A stretch of DNA of 64,000 nt from Egicoccus sp. AB-alg6-2 (GCF_041821025.1 NZ_JBGUAY010000005.1:1-64000), one strand, 5' to 3'; positions 8,387 through 17,569 are shown, counted from the stretch's first letter. A program made the numbers and translations. Notes: generated by a model not told the origin, from the sequence alone.

Positions 8387-10191
8387 GTGCCGCGAACCTG
8401 GTCGATCCAGGCGCTGAAGCGCTCCAGCGGCCAGCTGTTGGCGACCTGCTGGCGGTCCAGCCCGCCGCGACGCGCGTTGGCCACCCCGTGCCGCAGGTTG
8501 TCGAGCTCGGGAACGCTGTGGGCGTCGGTCGAGATCACGAAGGTGACCCCGCGCGCCGCGCCCTCGCGGATCACCTCCGCCGAGGCGTCCAGGCGCCGCA
8601 GGTTGCAGTTGATCTCGATCGCCGTGCCCGTTTCGGCGGCCGCGTCCAGGGCCTGCTCGAGGTCGAGCTCGATCCCGGGTCGCTTGCCGATCATGCGCCC
8701 GTGCAGGTGTCCGATGGCGGTCACCGACGGGTGCCGGATGGCGGCGACCACGCGTGCGGTCTGCTCGGCGACGGGACGGCTGAAGTGCGAATGGACGCTG
8801 GCGACCAGCCAGTCGTAGCCGGCGAGGAAGTCCGCGTCGTAGTCGAGGCTGCCGTCGACGCCGATGTTGAGCTCGGCGCCGTGGAACAGCCGGATGTCGC
8901 CGCGCCGCTGCTCGAGCTCACGCACGAGCCGGCGCTGCTGCAGCATGCCTTCGCGCGAGATGCCGTTGATGCGCAGGTCCTCGGCGTGGTCGGTGAGGCC
9001 GAGGTAGACGTGCCCGCGCTCGACGGCTCCCGCCACCATGTCCTCGAGCGAGGCGCGGCCGTCGCCCGACCAGTCGGTGTGGTCGTGCAGGTCGCCGCGG
9101 ATGTCCTCGCGTGTGACCAGGGTCGGAGCGGTGTCGGCCTCGGCGGCCTCGATCTCACCCGCGTCCTCGCGCTGTTCGGCCGCGATCCACGGCAGGTCGA
9201 GCGCCGCGTAGATGTCGGCCTCGGTGCGCTGCGCGACGACCTCGAGTTGCGCGGTGTCCGGCACGGCCGGTTCGTCCCCGGCGGCGGCGGCGGTCTCCTC
9301 GGCATCCGCGTCGTCGGGCAGACGCGCGAGCGCGTACTCGTTGAGGGTCAGGCCGCGCTTCAGTGCCCGCTGGCGCAACCGGATGTTGTGGGCCTTGGAG
9401 CCGGTGAAGTACAGCAGCGCCGCTCCGAAGCTCTCGGGCGGCACCACCCGGAGGTCGACCTGGACCCCTTCACGCGTCAGGATCGAGGTCTTCGTCTCGC
9501 CCGAACCGATGGTCTGCGCCACGTCGTCGAAGCCCAGGAACGCCTCGGTGACGGCCGCCGGGTCGGTCGTCGCGACCAGGACGTCGAGGTCGCCGATGGT
9601 CTCGCGGAAGCGGCGGACCGACCCCGCGTAGGCCGCCTGCTCGACGTCCGGAAGACGCGACAGCCTGGCGACGAGGCGTTCGGCGAGCGGCACCGCGACA
9701 TACAGCGGGACGCGGGTCTGCTTCGACGACAACCCGAGCTGGTCGATCGCGCGTTGGAGGTTCTCGGCCGTCTTCTCCCCGAGGCCTGGCAGCGCGGCGA
9801 TGCGACCGTCGTCGATGGCCGCCCGGAGTCCTTCGAGGTCGCGAACGCCCAACAGTTCGTCGAGCAGGCCGATCGTCTTCGGTCCCAGGCCCGGGACCTT
9901 CAACAACTCCTGCTTGCCGACGGGATGCTTTGCCCGCAACACCTCGAGTTTGGCCATCGTCCCGGTCTCGACGTACTCACGGATCTTCGCCGCCGTGCTC
10001 TTCCCGATGCCCTTCAACTCGGCGAGCTGGGACACGCTCAGGTCGGCGACGTCGCGGGTGAGGGTCTCGATCGCGCGCTGCGCGTTCTGGTAGGCGCGGA
10101 CGCGGAACGCCTGTGGGCTCCCCTCGTCGATCTCGGTGAGCGTCGCGAGCTCGCCGAGCGCCCGTGCCACCTCGTCGTTGGTCCTGGCCAC
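8383..10191 (-). CDS. polX: family X DNA polymerase with PHP domain (PolX)
   Basis: Gap-filling repair polymerase with a C-terminal PHP phosphoesterase (3'-5' exonuclease/AP processing in studied bacterial PolX). 602 residues. Helix-hairpin-helix segments occur at LKGIGKSTAAKI and VPGLGPKTI. The nucleotidyltransferase core has GSVRRFRETIGDLDVLV (GS and DxD) and VQVDLRVV (third Asp). The PHP domain starts at GDLHDHTDWSGDG and continues through GLTDHAEDL, HGAELNIG, ASVHSHFS, IGHLHGR and STDAHS, so its metal ligands look intact. The GTG at 10191 has a GAGGAAGAG tract upstream; longer starts would add non-homologous Pro/Ser-rich sequence. Confidence 0.92.
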   Translation of the reverse strand: MARTNDEVARALGELATLTEIDEGSPQAFRVRAYQNAQRAIETLTRDVADLSVSQLAELKGIGKSTAAKIREYVETGTMAKLEVLRAKHPVGKQELLKVPGLGPKTIGLLDELLGVRDLEGLRAAIDDGRIAALPGLGEKTAENLQRAIDQLGLSSKQTRVPLYVAVPLAERLVARLSRLPDVEQAAYAGSVRRFRETIGDLDVLVATTDPAAVTEAFLGFDDVAQTIGSGETKTSILTREGVQVDLRVVPPESFGAALLYFTGSKAHNIRLRQRALKRGLTLNEYALARLPDDADAEETAAAAGDEPAVPDTAQLEVVAQRTEADIYAALDLPWIAAEQREDAGEIEAAEADTAPTLVTREDIRGDLHDHTDWSGDGRASLEDMVAGAVERGHVYLGLTDHAEDLRINGISREGMLQQRRLVRELEQRRGDIRLFHGAELNIGVDGSLDYDADFLAGYDWLVASVHSHFSRPVAEQTARVVAAIRHPSVTAIGHLHGRMIGKRPGIELDLEQALDAAAETGTAIEINCNLRRLDASAEVIREGAARGVTFVISTDAHSVPELDNLRHGVANARRGGLDRQQVANSWPLERFSAWIDQVRGT

Positions 10192-10308
10192 CGCGTCGCT
10201 CTTCCTCGCCGGTCGTGTGCCGCCGTCACGGCCCGCGGACGAGACTACTTCCGGATGCGGACCGATTCGGCGGCCGCCCCGTTCCTGGCGACACCCGATC
10301 ACGTCGGC

Positions 10309-10314
10309 TAGTTG
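10309..10314 (+). promoter_or_regulatory. -10-like hexamer before the 10343 gene
   Basis: TAGTTG lies 29 bases before the GTG of the next plus-strand gene, between divergent genes. Hexamers of the form TAnnnT recur at comparable distances before other plus-strand genes here. No clear -35. Confidence 0.3.
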
Positions 10315-10342
10315 TGTCCGCCCCCGACCAGGAGTGCACACG

Positions 10343-10954
10343 GTGAAGCTGTACGCCGATGTGGCGAGCGTGCGCGCCCGCCAGGTCCTGGGCGATGTCC
10401 TGGTGCTCGTCGTCACCTGGCTGGTGGTCCGCCAGGCCGCCCGCGTGCGCCGGCAGTTGCTCGACTTCCGGTCGGCGGCGGAGCGGGTCGAGTCGGCCGG
10501 ACGCAACGTCGTCCGGGGCGCCGACGCGGCCGGCAGCGCCCTGCAGGACGTGCCGGTGGTCGGCGGCGCACTGTCGGCCCCCTTCGGCGCGGTCGCCGAC
10601 GCCGGACGCGACCTCAGCGCGGCAGGCACCGACGCCGGCGCGGCGATCGAGGGCCTCGGCCTGTTCGTGCCGCTGCTGCTCGTGGGACTGGTGCTCGGGT
10701 ACGTGCTGTTCCGGTACCTGCCCGGGCGACTGGCGTGGATGCGGGAGACCGCCGAGGTGGCCCGCGTCCTGGGGACCGCCGACGGCGAGCGGTTGCTGGC
10801 CCACCGGGCCGTCGCCGGCCGACCGCTGCGGCTGCTGCGCCAGTCCGTCGTCGATCCCGGGGCGGCACTCGCGCACGGGGACTGGGCCCCACTCGCGGCC
10901 GTGGAACTGCAGGAGCTCGGCCTTCGCCGATCGCCTCCCGACGGCCACGCGTAG
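10343..10954 (+). CDS. hypothetical two-helix membrane protein
   Basis: 203 residues, not recognised. A hydrophobic helix near residues 13-31 (VLGDVLVLVVTWLVV) leads into a basic amphipathic stretch and an Ala/Gly/Asp-rich segment resembling a flexible or coiled region. A second helix follows (about 105-125, FVPLLLVGLVLGYVLF), then a cytoplasmic tail ending ELGLRRSPPDGHA. GTG start with AGGAG eight bases upstream. Divergent from polX; the next gene is also a membrane protein 54 bases on. Confidence 0.8.
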   Translation: MKLYADVASVRARQVLGDVLVLVVTWLVVRQAARVRRQLLDFRSAAERVESAGRNVVRGADAAGSALQDVPVVGGALSAPFGAVADAGRDLSAAGTDAGAAIEGLGLFVPLLLVGLVLGYVLFRYLPGRLAWMRETAEVARVLGTADGERLLAHRAVAGRPLRLLRQSVVDPGAALAHGDWAPLAAVELQELGLRRSPPDGHA

Positions 10955-11008
10955 CGCGTATCGTGTGCCCGCCGCGCAGCGGGGCGCTGACGCGACACCG
11001 GGGGAACC

Positions 11009-11650
11009 GTGCACGGGCAGAGGCGGGCGGCGGGACTGGCCTTCTGGGGCCTGCTGCTGGTCGCCTTCGACCTCGACGTCGGCGGGTTCGACCTGCTCAG
11101 CGACCCCGTCGGGGCCTTCCTGTGCGTGGCCGCACTCGGGCACCTGCGCGCCGCGTCGCCCCACGGCGACGACGCGAACGTGTCCGCCGCCCGCCGCTGG
11201 TGGGTCGTCGCCGTCGTCGTCACGGGCCTGTCCGAGCTCGCCGTCCTGAGCGGCGTCGCCGCCCCGGACGCGCCGATCCAGGTCGTGGACACGATGCTGG
11301 GCGACGTACGCCCCGCGGCCGCTGTCTCGCTGCTCGAACTGGTACTGCTCCCGGCGCAGCTGGCGCTGATCGCGGCCTTCGCCGCCGTCGTCCGCTCTCC
11401 TCGGATGGTCCAGAGCTGGGCGACCTCGCGCCGCCTGCTCCTGCTGGTCGGCGTGCCGGTCGCCGTGGCCTCCGCCGCCGGCGACCTCTACCTGCTCGCC
11501 ACCGGGCGCTGGTTCAGCATCACGCTCGGCTCGGGTGCCGCTTCCCTGGCGCTGCTGGGTGCCCTCGCTGCACTCGCCGCGGCCGCGCACGTCCTGGTCT
11601 CGCTGCACCGCACACGCACGGCGCCCGAGCACGAGCCGCTCCCGGTCTGA
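11009..11650 (+). CDS. hypothetical polytopic membrane protein
   Basis: 213 residues with about five or six hydrophobic segments (from LAFWGLLLVAFDLDVGGFDL to SLALLGALAALAAAAHVLVSL). No family recognised. The start is a GTG at 11009 with GGGGGAACC just upstream. A TATCGT hexamer at 10959-10964, about 45 bases before the start, may be its own -10 element. The gene ends against a minus-strand cluster, with a hairpin between. Confidence 0.75.
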   Translation: MHGQRRAAGLAFWGLLLVAFDLDVGGFDLLSDPVGAFLCVAALGHLRAASPHGDDANVSAARRWWVVAVVVTGLSELAVLSGVAAPDAPIQVVDTMLGDVRPAAAVSLLELVLLPAQLALIAAFAAVVRSPRMVQSWATSRRLLLLVGVPVAVASAAGDLYLLATGRWFSITLGSGAASLALLGALAALAAAAHVLVSLHRTRTAPEHEPLPV

Positions 11651-11686
11651 CCCCGACCCGGCCGTCGCTCGCGACCGTCCGGGGTC
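11649..11686. terminator. bidirectional terminator-like hairpin
   Basis: GACCCCG (11649-11655) pairs with CGGGGTC (11680-11686) around further GC pairing (CCGTCGCTCGCGACCG). It overlaps the stop of the plus-strand membrane-protein gene and faces the end of the arginine cluster, so it may end both transcripts. No T-run, as is common in high-GC Actinobacteria. Confidence 0.5.
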
Positions 11687-11714
11687 GCCCGCCGGCCGCC
11701 GGGGTGACGGCTGC

Positions 11715-11849
11715 TCAGCCGCCGGCGCCGACGTCGGTCTGCGGGCCGGCGTCGTTCGCGACCTCTGCCGACCAGCGGGTCACGACGAACACCGCCGCGA
11801 ACACCACCAGCACGACGACCACGCCGAGAACGGCTCGGCGCATGGTCAT
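11715..11849 (-). CDS. 44-residue single-helix membrane peptide overlapping argH
   Basis: Short frame starting MTMRRAVLGVVVVLVVFAAV and ending after DVGAGG. It has a basic N-terminus, one clear transmembrane helix (about 5-23) and an acidic/Gly tail. Its ATG overlaps the argH TGA (ATGA), the arrangement used by most neighbouring real genes, which favours translation by coupling. It could be a small membrane protein or a chance frame in high-GC DNA. No family recognised. Confidence 0.5.
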   Translation of the reverse strand: MTMRRAVLGVVVVLVVFAAVFVVTRWSAEVANDAGPQTDVGAGG

Positions 11850-13279
11850 GACGTCCGCCGATCGGCAGCGACGTTGGCGGACGCGGCCGCGCGGGCGCGG
11901 CGGAGCTGGTCGCGGACGGCGCTGGACGCGGTCCCCAGGCTGCTGTCGCGCCGGTCCACGGCCTGGCGCGGATCGAGCAGGTCCGCCACGCCGCGGTCGA
12001 GGACCGGATGTGCTGCGGCCAGTTCACCGGGGTCGAGGCCGTCGAGGTCGACGCCCTTCGACTCGGCCAGCCGCACCACCTCGCCGACCACCTCGTGGGC
12101 TTCGCGGAACGGCACCCCCCGACGCACGAGTTCCTCGGCCAGGTCGGTGGCGAGGGCGAACCCGCCGACCGATGCGGCCGCCAGGCGGTCGCGGTCGAAG
12201 GTCAGCGACGCCACGGTGCCCGCGATCGCGGGGAGCACCAGCCGGAGGGTGGCCACCGCATCGAAGACCGGCTCCTTGTCCTCCTGCAGGTCCCGGTCGT
12301 AGGTCATCGGCAGGCCCTTGACCGTCGTCAGGAGCGACACGAGGTCGCCGATGACCCGGCCGGCCTTGCCGCGCACGAGCTCGGCGATGTCGGGGTTGCG
12401 CTTCTGGGGCATGATCGACGACCCGGTCGAGAACGCGTCACCGACCCGGACGAAGCCGAACTCCGCGGTGGCCCACAGCACGATCTCCTCGCCGAGGCGC
12501 GAGACGTGGACCGCCAGGATCGCGCAGGCCGACAGCACCTCGAGCGCGAAGTCGCGGGAAGCCACCGCGTCCATCGAGTTCTCGGTCACCCGCGAGAAGC
12601 CGAGGTGGTCGGCGTAGGCGGCGGGGTCGAGGCCGAGCGTGGTTCCCGCCAGGGCCCCCGAACCCAGCACCGAGGCGTCCAGCCGATCACGCGCGTCACG
12701 TAGACGCCCGGCGTCACGGTCGAGCATCCACACGTAGGCGAGCAGGTGGTGGCTCAGGAGCACGGGCTGGCCACGCTGCAGGTGGGTGTAGCCCGGCGCC
12801 AACCAGTCGAGGTGGGCCTCGGCCTGGTCGGTCAGCGCCTGCTGCAACGCGCCGACCAGGGCGACCAGTTCGTCACAGGCGTCGCGGCACCACAGGCGCA
12901 GGTCGTTCGCGATCTGGTCGTTGCGTGAGCGGCCGGCCCGCAGCTTCCCGCCGAGGGGACCGAGCTCGTCGACCAGCCAGCGCTCGATGGCGCCGTGGAC
13001 GTCTTCGTCGGTGGGCAGGAACGCGAACTCGTCGTGCGCGAACTGCCGGGCGCACCGGTCGAGGGCGGCCAGCATGTGTTGCAGTTCCTCGGCGTCGAGG
13101 ACCCCGATGCGGTGCAGTTCACGGGCGTGCGCGCGGGAGCCGTCGAGGTCCTGGCGCCACAGTTGCCGGTCGACGTGGGTGGAGACCCCCAGCTGCCAGG
13201 CGGCCTCGTCCGGGCCGGCCGTGAACCGCCCACCCCACAGTCTGCCGGCGTCGGTCGCGGCGTCGCGTGCTTCGCTCAC
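11846..13279 (-). CDS. argH: argininosuccinate lyase
   Basis: Last step of arginine synthesis: argininosuccinate to arginine plus fumarate, in the cytoplasm. 477 residues. The fumarase/aspartase superfamily signature is GSSIMPQKRNPD, with the catalytic Ser in that loop; GRSRNDQIANDLRLW and TENSMDAVASRDF are further ASL blocks. The GTG at 13279, preceded by GAGGGCACGAC, begins SEARDAATDAGRLWGGRF, matching the usual N-terminal LWGGRF. It is separated from argG by a satD/DUF3307-like pair, so it may not share the argC promoter. Confidence 0.96.
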   Translation of the reverse strand: MSEARDAATDAGRLWGGRFTAGPDEAAWQLGVSTHVDRQLWRQDLDGSRAHARELHRIGVLDAEELQHMLAALDRCARQFAHDEFAFLPTDEDVHGAIERWLVDELGPLGGKLRAGRSRNDQIANDLRLWCRDACDELVALVGALQQALTDQAEAHLDWLAPGYTHLQRGQPVLLSHHLLAYVWMLDRDAGRLRDARDRLDASVLGSGALAGTTLGLDPAAYADHLGFSRVTENSMDAVASRDFALEVLSACAILAVHVSRLGEEIVLWATAEFGFVRVGDAFSTGSSIMPQKRNPDIAELVRGKAGRVIGDLVSLLTTVKGLPMTYDRDLQEDKEPVFDAVATLRLVLPAIAGTVASLTFDRDRLAAASVGGFALATDLAEELVRRGVPFREAHEVVGEVVRLAESKGVDLDGLDPGELAAAHPVLDRGVADLLDPRQAVDRRDSSLGTASSAVRDQLRRARAAASANVAADRRTS

Positions 13280-13337
13280 GTCGTGCCCTCGGTGTCGGTG
13301 CGGCGACGATAGCCGGGCCGCCTTCGGGGTCGGTGCG

Positions 13338-13946
13338 TCAGGCATGGGCGACGAGCAGGCCCAGGGCGATGGCCTGGGCCCACGAGGCGAGCGAACCCAC
13401 GATGACGTAGTCGACCAGGGCGTCGCGGGGTGGCTGCGTCTCACCGTCGTCGGACGGTCCCAGCAGGCGGGGGCGATCCGCCCGCGCGTCCGCCAACACC
13501 TCGGCGTAGCGGAACAGCGCCTTGCCGCCGATCGGGATCACGGCCAGCGCGGGCTGTCCCCCGGCGATGCACAGCAGCAGCAACCAGCGCTCGAGCCGCC
13601 CGATCCAGCGGCCGGCGCGGAGGCCGGCCGACTCGGCGAGCTCGGGCGCGGGCAGTCGGGTCGCCCGCAACACGCCCCGGACAAGGACGTCGGCGGCCGG
13701 CCCGCACCACACCAGCGCGCCGACGAGCGCGGCACGTGCCGCCGGACCCACCCCGGCGAGCCCGAGCAGGTCGATCCGTTCGAGCGGGCGCGAGGCGTTG
13801 GCGATGGCCGCCGGAGCCACGGCGTCGACCACGATGCCGACCAGGACCAGGGCCGCGGCCGACCACAACGCCGCCACCCCACCGATGCGTCGCGCGAGCA
13901 CCGGCACCAGGGCGGCGGCGACGAGCAGGGCGAACCCGAAGGTCAC
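13338..13946 (-). CDS. DUF3307-like membrane protein
   Basis: 202 residues with five or six hydrophobic segments. The C-terminal half, with RWIGRLERWLLLL, then GGKALFRYAEV, then DYVIVGSLASWAQAI, follows the pattern of DUF3307 proteins (IGxLERxL...K..xRxxE...(E/D)YxxxGxxxS). This is a pattern call, supported by the satD gene in front; satD and DUF3307 genes are frequent partners. The GTG overlaps the satD stop (GTGA). Function unknown; published SatD work concerns secretion in streptococci and may not apply. Confidence 0.6.
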   Translation of the reverse strand: MTFGFALLVAAALVPVLARRIGGVAALWSAAALVLVGIVVDAVAPAAIANASRPLERIDLLGLAGVGPAARAALVGALVWCGPAADVLVRGVLRATRLPAPELAESAGLRAGRWIGRLERWLLLLCIAGGQPALAVIPIGGKALFRYAEVLADARADRPRLLGPSDDGETQPPRDALVDYVIVGSLASWAQAIALGLLVAHA

Positions 13947-14563
13947 GGCAGCTCCTCCGTCAGGGTCTGCAGGGTTCGTACCCAGCCGTACACCCCGTGG
14001 CCGTGCAGACGCTCGGCGACCGACTGCGGGGTGATGCCGTGGTCGTCCGCGAGCTTGCGGGCGGTTTCTCCGGCCAGCAGACCACACGCCAGTGACACGT
14101 CGAGCGGGTCGAAGCGCTGGGTCAGGCTGTCCAGCGCCACGAGCAGGGCCCGGCCGGACGCGAGGTCGCCGACGCCGTCGAGCCACCACCCCAGCCGCGG
14201 CCAGGCGCGACGCGGGGCGGTGAGGAACTCCAGGGCGGCGCGCGCGTGCCACCAGCCCGGGTCCGCCTGACCGGGGGCGCCGGCATCGACGGGGGCGTCG
14301 CCGGGTGCGACGCCGATGCCGACCCGCAACTCGACGGGCCGGTCGGCGGGCGGATCGTCCAACAGGCGCAGACGCAGGCCGGCGAGCGATCGGATGGCGG
14401 CCGGAAGGTCGTCGTAGACCGCCTGGAACTCGTCGCCGGTGGTCGGCGCGGCCGAGCGCGCCTCCTCGAGCCCGCGCACCGCGTCGCCGAGGCCGGCGAG
14501 CAGCCGCCGCTGGTCGGTATGGCGCCGGCTGTCGACGACGTCCGCGATCACGTAGACCGGCAC
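13943..14563 (-). CDS. SatD-family protein with C-terminal helix-turn-helix
   Basis: 206 residues. The N-terminus VPVYVIADVVDSRR and the motif PTTGDEFQAVY fit the SatD family (xYVIIGDIVxSR, TxGDEFQ), as does VELRVGIGV. The C-terminal stretch KLADDHGITPQSVAERLHGH looks like a helix-turn-helix, suggesting DNA binding. I chose the GTG at 14563, with AGGAG five bases upstream and the conserved start directly after; longer starts read into the promoter repeats. The gene has its own repeat-rich upstream region, unlike the arg genes around it. Confidence 0.75.
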   Translation of the reverse strand: MPVYVIADVVDSRRHTDQRRLLAGLGDAVRGLEEARSAAPTTGDEFQAVYDDLPAAIRSLAGLRLRLLDDPPADRPVELRVGIGVAPGDAPVDAGAPGQADPGWWHARAALEFLTAPRRAWPRLGWWLDGVGDLASGRALLVALDSLTQRFDPLDVSLACGLLAGETARKLADDHGITPQSVAERLHGHGVYGWVRTLQTLTEELP

Positions 14564-14571
14564 GGGCGCTC

Positions 14572-14638
14572 CTGTCAGGCAATGGAACTGTGTCAGCGTG
14601 CCGACAGGTGTATTGCCTGTCAAACGGCGAGGTCAGGC
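14572..14638 (-). promoter_or_regulatory. satD promoter with repeated CTGTCA-type half-sites (putative operator)
   Basis: Five related half-sites sit in 67 bp: CTGTCAGG (14572-14579), TGTCAG (14591-14596), CGACAGG (14602-14608), CCTGTCAA (14616-14623) and GGTCAGGC (14631-14638). The outer pair forms an inverted repeat, CAGGCAAT at 14576-14583 and ATTGCCTG at 14612-14619. On the minus strand 14618-14623 reads TTGACA, identical to a consensus -35. The first half-site overlaps the ribosome site. Binding by SatD's own HTH is inference. Confidence 0.5.
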
Positions 14639-14677
14639 GATCCACCTGGCAGGATCCCGAGTGCGCATCGCCTCGCC

Positions 14678-14760
14678 ATGTCACGCCACCACGTCAATGT
14701 CGCGCCGATCCCGCATCCGTGCGGGGCTGCCGCGACATCGAGGTGGAGACGCGACATGAT
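14678..14760. repeat. long palindromic element, copy A
   Basis: An imperfect palindrome with about 38-bp arms around a TCCG loop: core CCCGCA-TCCG-TGCGGG, with TGTCACG and TGTCGCG on the left and two CGCGACA on the right, half-sites 19 bp apart on each side. A second copy at 58977-59059 aligns without gaps at roughly 75% identity. It lies about 70 bases beyond the argG stop. It may act as a terminator or be a dispersed REP-like element. Confidence 0.65.
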
Positions 14761-14827
14761 GGAGCCGCGCCGCGCCGCGCCGCACCGCATCGCGCCGGTG
14801 ACGGGGGCGACGCCGAGCGTCGACGCG

Positions 14828-16084
14828 TCAGAACTTCTCGCCGAGGCCCTTGACCCGTGCCGCCCAGGTCTTCAAGGGCAGGCCCCACAGCTTGACGAAG
14901 CCCTCGGCCAGCGACTGGTCGAACTGGTCCTGCGCGTCGTAGGTCGCCATCTCGTAGTCGTACAGGCCGGAGTCCTCGCTGCGGCGGCCGACGACCGTCG
15001 CGTGGCCCTTGAACAGCTCGACGCGCACCTCGCCGTTGACGTAGTGGTTGGCCTCGTCCATGAAGGCGTCCAGCGCCTTCTTCAGCGGCCCCCACCACAG
15101 CCCGTTGTAGATCAGCTGGGCATAGCGGCCCTCCTCGGCGCGCTTGTGCTCGGCGAGCTCCTGCTCGAGGCACAGGTCCTCGAGGTCGCGGTGGGCCGTC
15201 AGGAGGGTGATCGCACCCGGGCACTCGTAGATCTCGCGGCTCTTGATGCCGACCAGGCGGTCCTCGATCATGTCGATGCGCCCGACGCCGTGGGCACCGG
15301 CGCGGGTGTCGATCTCCGCGACGAGTTCCGCCAGAGGGAGCTCTTTGCCGTCCAGGCTGACGGGGACGCCTGCCTGGAATCCGATGACGACCTCCTCGGG
15401 CGTGTCGGGGGCATCCTTGACGCTGACCGTGCGCTCGAAGACGTCCTCCGGCGGCGCCTCCCACGGGTCCTCGAGGATCCCGCACTCGGCGGTGCGGCCC
15501 CAGGCGTTCTCGTCGATCGAGTACGGCGACGCCTTGGACTTGACCGGGATCGGGATGCCGCGCTCGTTGGCGTAGTCGATGGCGGCGTCGCGCGACAGGC
15601 CCCACTCCCGGATCGGGGCGATGGTGTCGAGGTCCGGTGCGAGGCACATCGTGCCGACCTCGAAGCGGACCTGGTCGTTGCCCTTGCCGGTGCAGCCGTG
15701 CGCAACGCCGGCCGCGCCGGTCTCGCGCGCGACCCGGACGAGGTGCTTGACGATCAGCGGTCGGGACAGGGCCGACACCAGCGGGTACTTGCCCATGTAC
15801 ATCGCGTTGGCCTTGAGGGCCGGGCGGATGAAGTCGGTGGCGTACTCGTCGCGCGCGTCGACGACCACCGACTCGACCGCACCGCAGTCGAGCGCCCGCT
15901 GGCGGATCTCCTCGAGGTCGTCGACACCCTGACCGACGTCGATGGCGCACGCGACGACGTCGACGTTCTTGTGCTCCTGCATCCACTGGATGGCGACGGA
16001 GGTGTCGAGGCCGCCGGAATAGGCGAGGACGATACGAGGGCGAGTTCCGGCGTTCGCCGGCTGCTCGACGCTGGGCTTGGACAT
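14828..16084 (-). CDS. argG: argininosuccinate synthase
   Basis: ATP-dependent joining of citrulline and aspartate, the penultimate step of arginine synthesis. 418 residues. The N-type ATP pyrophosphatase loop is [30 protein letters not shown] and [20 protein letters not shown] are typical ArgG blocks. ATG with AGGAG six bases upstream, 20 bases after the argR stop. The roughly 264-base stretch downstream carries a palindromic element and the satD promoter region. Confidence 0.97.
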   Translation of the reverse strand: MSKPSVEQPANAGTRPRIVLAYSGGLDTSVAIQWMQEHKNVDVVACAIDVGQGVDDLEEIRQRALDCGAVESVVVDARDEYATDFIRPALKANAMYMGKYPLVSALSRPLIVKHLVRVARETGAAGVAHGCTGKGNDQVRFEVGTMCLAPDLDTIAPIREWGLSRDAAIDYANERGIPIPVKSKASPYSIDENAWGRTAECGILEDPWEAPPEDVFERTVSVKDAPDTPEEVVIGFQAGVPVSLDGKELPLAELVAEIDTRAGAHGVGRIDMIEDRLVGIKSREIYECPGAITLLTAHRDLEDLCLEQELAEHKRAEEGRYAQLIYNGLWWGPLKKALDAFMDEANHYVNGEVRVELFKGHATVVGRRSEDSGLYDYEMATYDAQDQFDQSLAEGFVKLWGLPLKTWAARVKGLGEKF

Positions 16085-16104
16085 GGAGGACTCCTGGGAG
16101 GTGC

Positions 16105-16593
16105 TCAGGCGGGAGGGGTCGGGATCGCGTCGGCGAGGCCGGCGCGGGATCGCAGGTCGGCGGCGAGGTCGCGGCCGGGGAGCGTCTCGGCGGCGACCAC
16201 GAGGACCGTGTCGTCGCCGGAGACGGTGGCGAGCACCCCGTCGAGTTCGGCGAGGTCGATCGCCGAGGCGACGGGGTGGGCGCAGGCGGGCGGCGTGCGC
16301 AGGACCGTGAGATTGGCGCTGTGCGAGACGGAGACGACGAACTGGCGCAGTGTCTCGTCGAGGCGGCTGCGTGCCGACCCCGGACCGGGATCGACGGCGA
16401 GGCGGTACACCAGCGTGCCGTCCGCGCCACGGACCTTCACCGCGCCCAGTTCGTCGAGGTCGCGACTGACGGTCGCCTGGTGGGCGTCGACACCGCGTGC
16501 GGCCAGCGCGGCGCGGACCTCGCTCTGCGAGCCGAGGTCGTGGTCGCTGATCAGCTCGCGCAGCAACTGCTGGCGGCGACGCTTGTCTGCCAT
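16105..16593 (-). CDS. argR: arginine repressor ArgR
   Basis: Arginine-dependent repressor of the pathway encoded around it. 162 residues. The winged-helix N-terminal domain has [34 protein letters not shown], with the ATVSRDL recognition segment. The C-terminal oligomerisation and arginine-binding domain contains [25 protein letters not shown], with the GDDT motif. The ATG at 16593 has GAGGAG eight bases upstream. The likely operator is the ARG box before argC. Confidence 0.95.
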   Translation of the reverse strand: MADKRRRQQLLRELISDHDLGSQSEVRAALAARGVDAHQATVSRDLDELGAVKVRGADGTLVYRLAVDPGPGSARSRLDETLRQFVVSVSHSANLTVLRTPPACAHPVASAIDLAELDGVLATVSGDDTVLVVAAETLPGRDLAADLRSRAGLADAIPTPPA

Positions 16594-16613
16594 GGCGGCG
16601 GCTCCTCGGGCGC

Positions 16614-17558
16614 TCAGGCCATCAGCCCGGCCAGCAGCGCCTTCTGGGCGTGCAGCCGGTTCTCGGCCTGGTCGAACACGCGCGAGGCCGGACCGTCGAT
16701 GACCTCGGCGGTCACCTCCTCGCCACGGTGCGCGGGCAGGCAGTGCAGGAAGACCGCGTCGGCGGCGGCGTGCCCCATCAGCTCGGGCGTCACGCGGTAG
16801 GGAACGAACCGGTCGGCACGCTCCCCCGCCTCGGACTCCTGTCCCATCGACGCCCACACGTCGGCGTAGACGGCGTCGGCGTCCAGCACCGCCTCGATGG
16901 GATCGGTCGTGAGCAGGATGCTGGCGCCGCGGTCGGCCGCCAGCTCCCGCGCCCGGGCGACGATGGCGGTGTCGGGGGCGTAGCCCTCGGGATGGCCGAC
17001 GCGCACCGACAGGCCGACCTTGGCGCCCGCCAGCAGCAGGGAGTTCGCGACGTTGTTGCCGTCGCCGACGTAGGCGAGGCTGCGACCCTCGAACCCGCCA
17101 TGGACCTCGCGGAAGGTCTGCAGGTCGGCGACCGCCTGGCAGGGGTGTTCGAGATCGGTCAACGCGTTGACGACCGGGATGTCGGCCGCGTCGGCGAGCT
17201 CCTGGAGCCGGTCCTGGCCGAAGGTGCGGACGACGATGGCATGGACGTAGCGCGAGAGCACGGCGCCCGTGTCGGCGACGGTCTCGCCACGGCCCAGTTG
17301 CAGTTCGGCGGACGACAGCGGTAGGGGCTGCCCGCCGAGCTCGGTCACCGCGACCTGGAACGACACGCGCGTGCGGGTCGACGGCTTCTCGAACACCAGC
17401 GCAACGGTGCGTCCGCGCAGCCCCCCGTGGGCGAGTTCGGACCCGGCGGCCAGTCGCTCCGCCCGGTCGGCCTTGAACGCGTCCGCGGCGTCGAGGACCC
17501 GCAGGAGCTGCTCGGTCGAGAGGTCGTCGATGGACAGGAAGTGCTCCGGGAACGGCAT
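16614..17558 (-). CDS. argF: ornithine carbamoyltransferase
   Basis: Makes citrulline from ornithine and carbamoyl phosphate. 314 residues. Carbamoyl-phosphate loop [20 protein letters not shown], and the ornithine-specific [13 protein letters not shown] near the C-terminus separate it from aspartate carbamoyltransferase. Sits between argD (11-base gap) and argR (20-base gap). Carbamoyl phosphate would come from CarAB; carB is at the right edge of the window. Confidence 0.96.
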   Translation of the reverse strand: MPFPEHFLSIDDLSTEQLLRVLDAADAFKADRAERLAAGSELAHGGLRGRTVALVFEKPSTRTRVSFQVAVTELGGQPLPLSSAELQLGRGETVADTGAVLSRYVHAIVVRTFGQDRLQELADAADIPVVNALTDLEHPCQAVADLQTFREVHGGFEGRSLAYVGDGNNVANSLLLAGAKVGLSVRVGHPEGYAPDTAIVARARELAADRGASILLTTDPIEAVLDADAVYADVWASMGQESEAGERADRFVPYRVTPELMGHAAADAVFLHCLPAHRGEEVTAEVIDGPASRVFDQAENRLHAQKALLAGLMA

Positions 17559-17569
17559 GCGGTTGCCTT

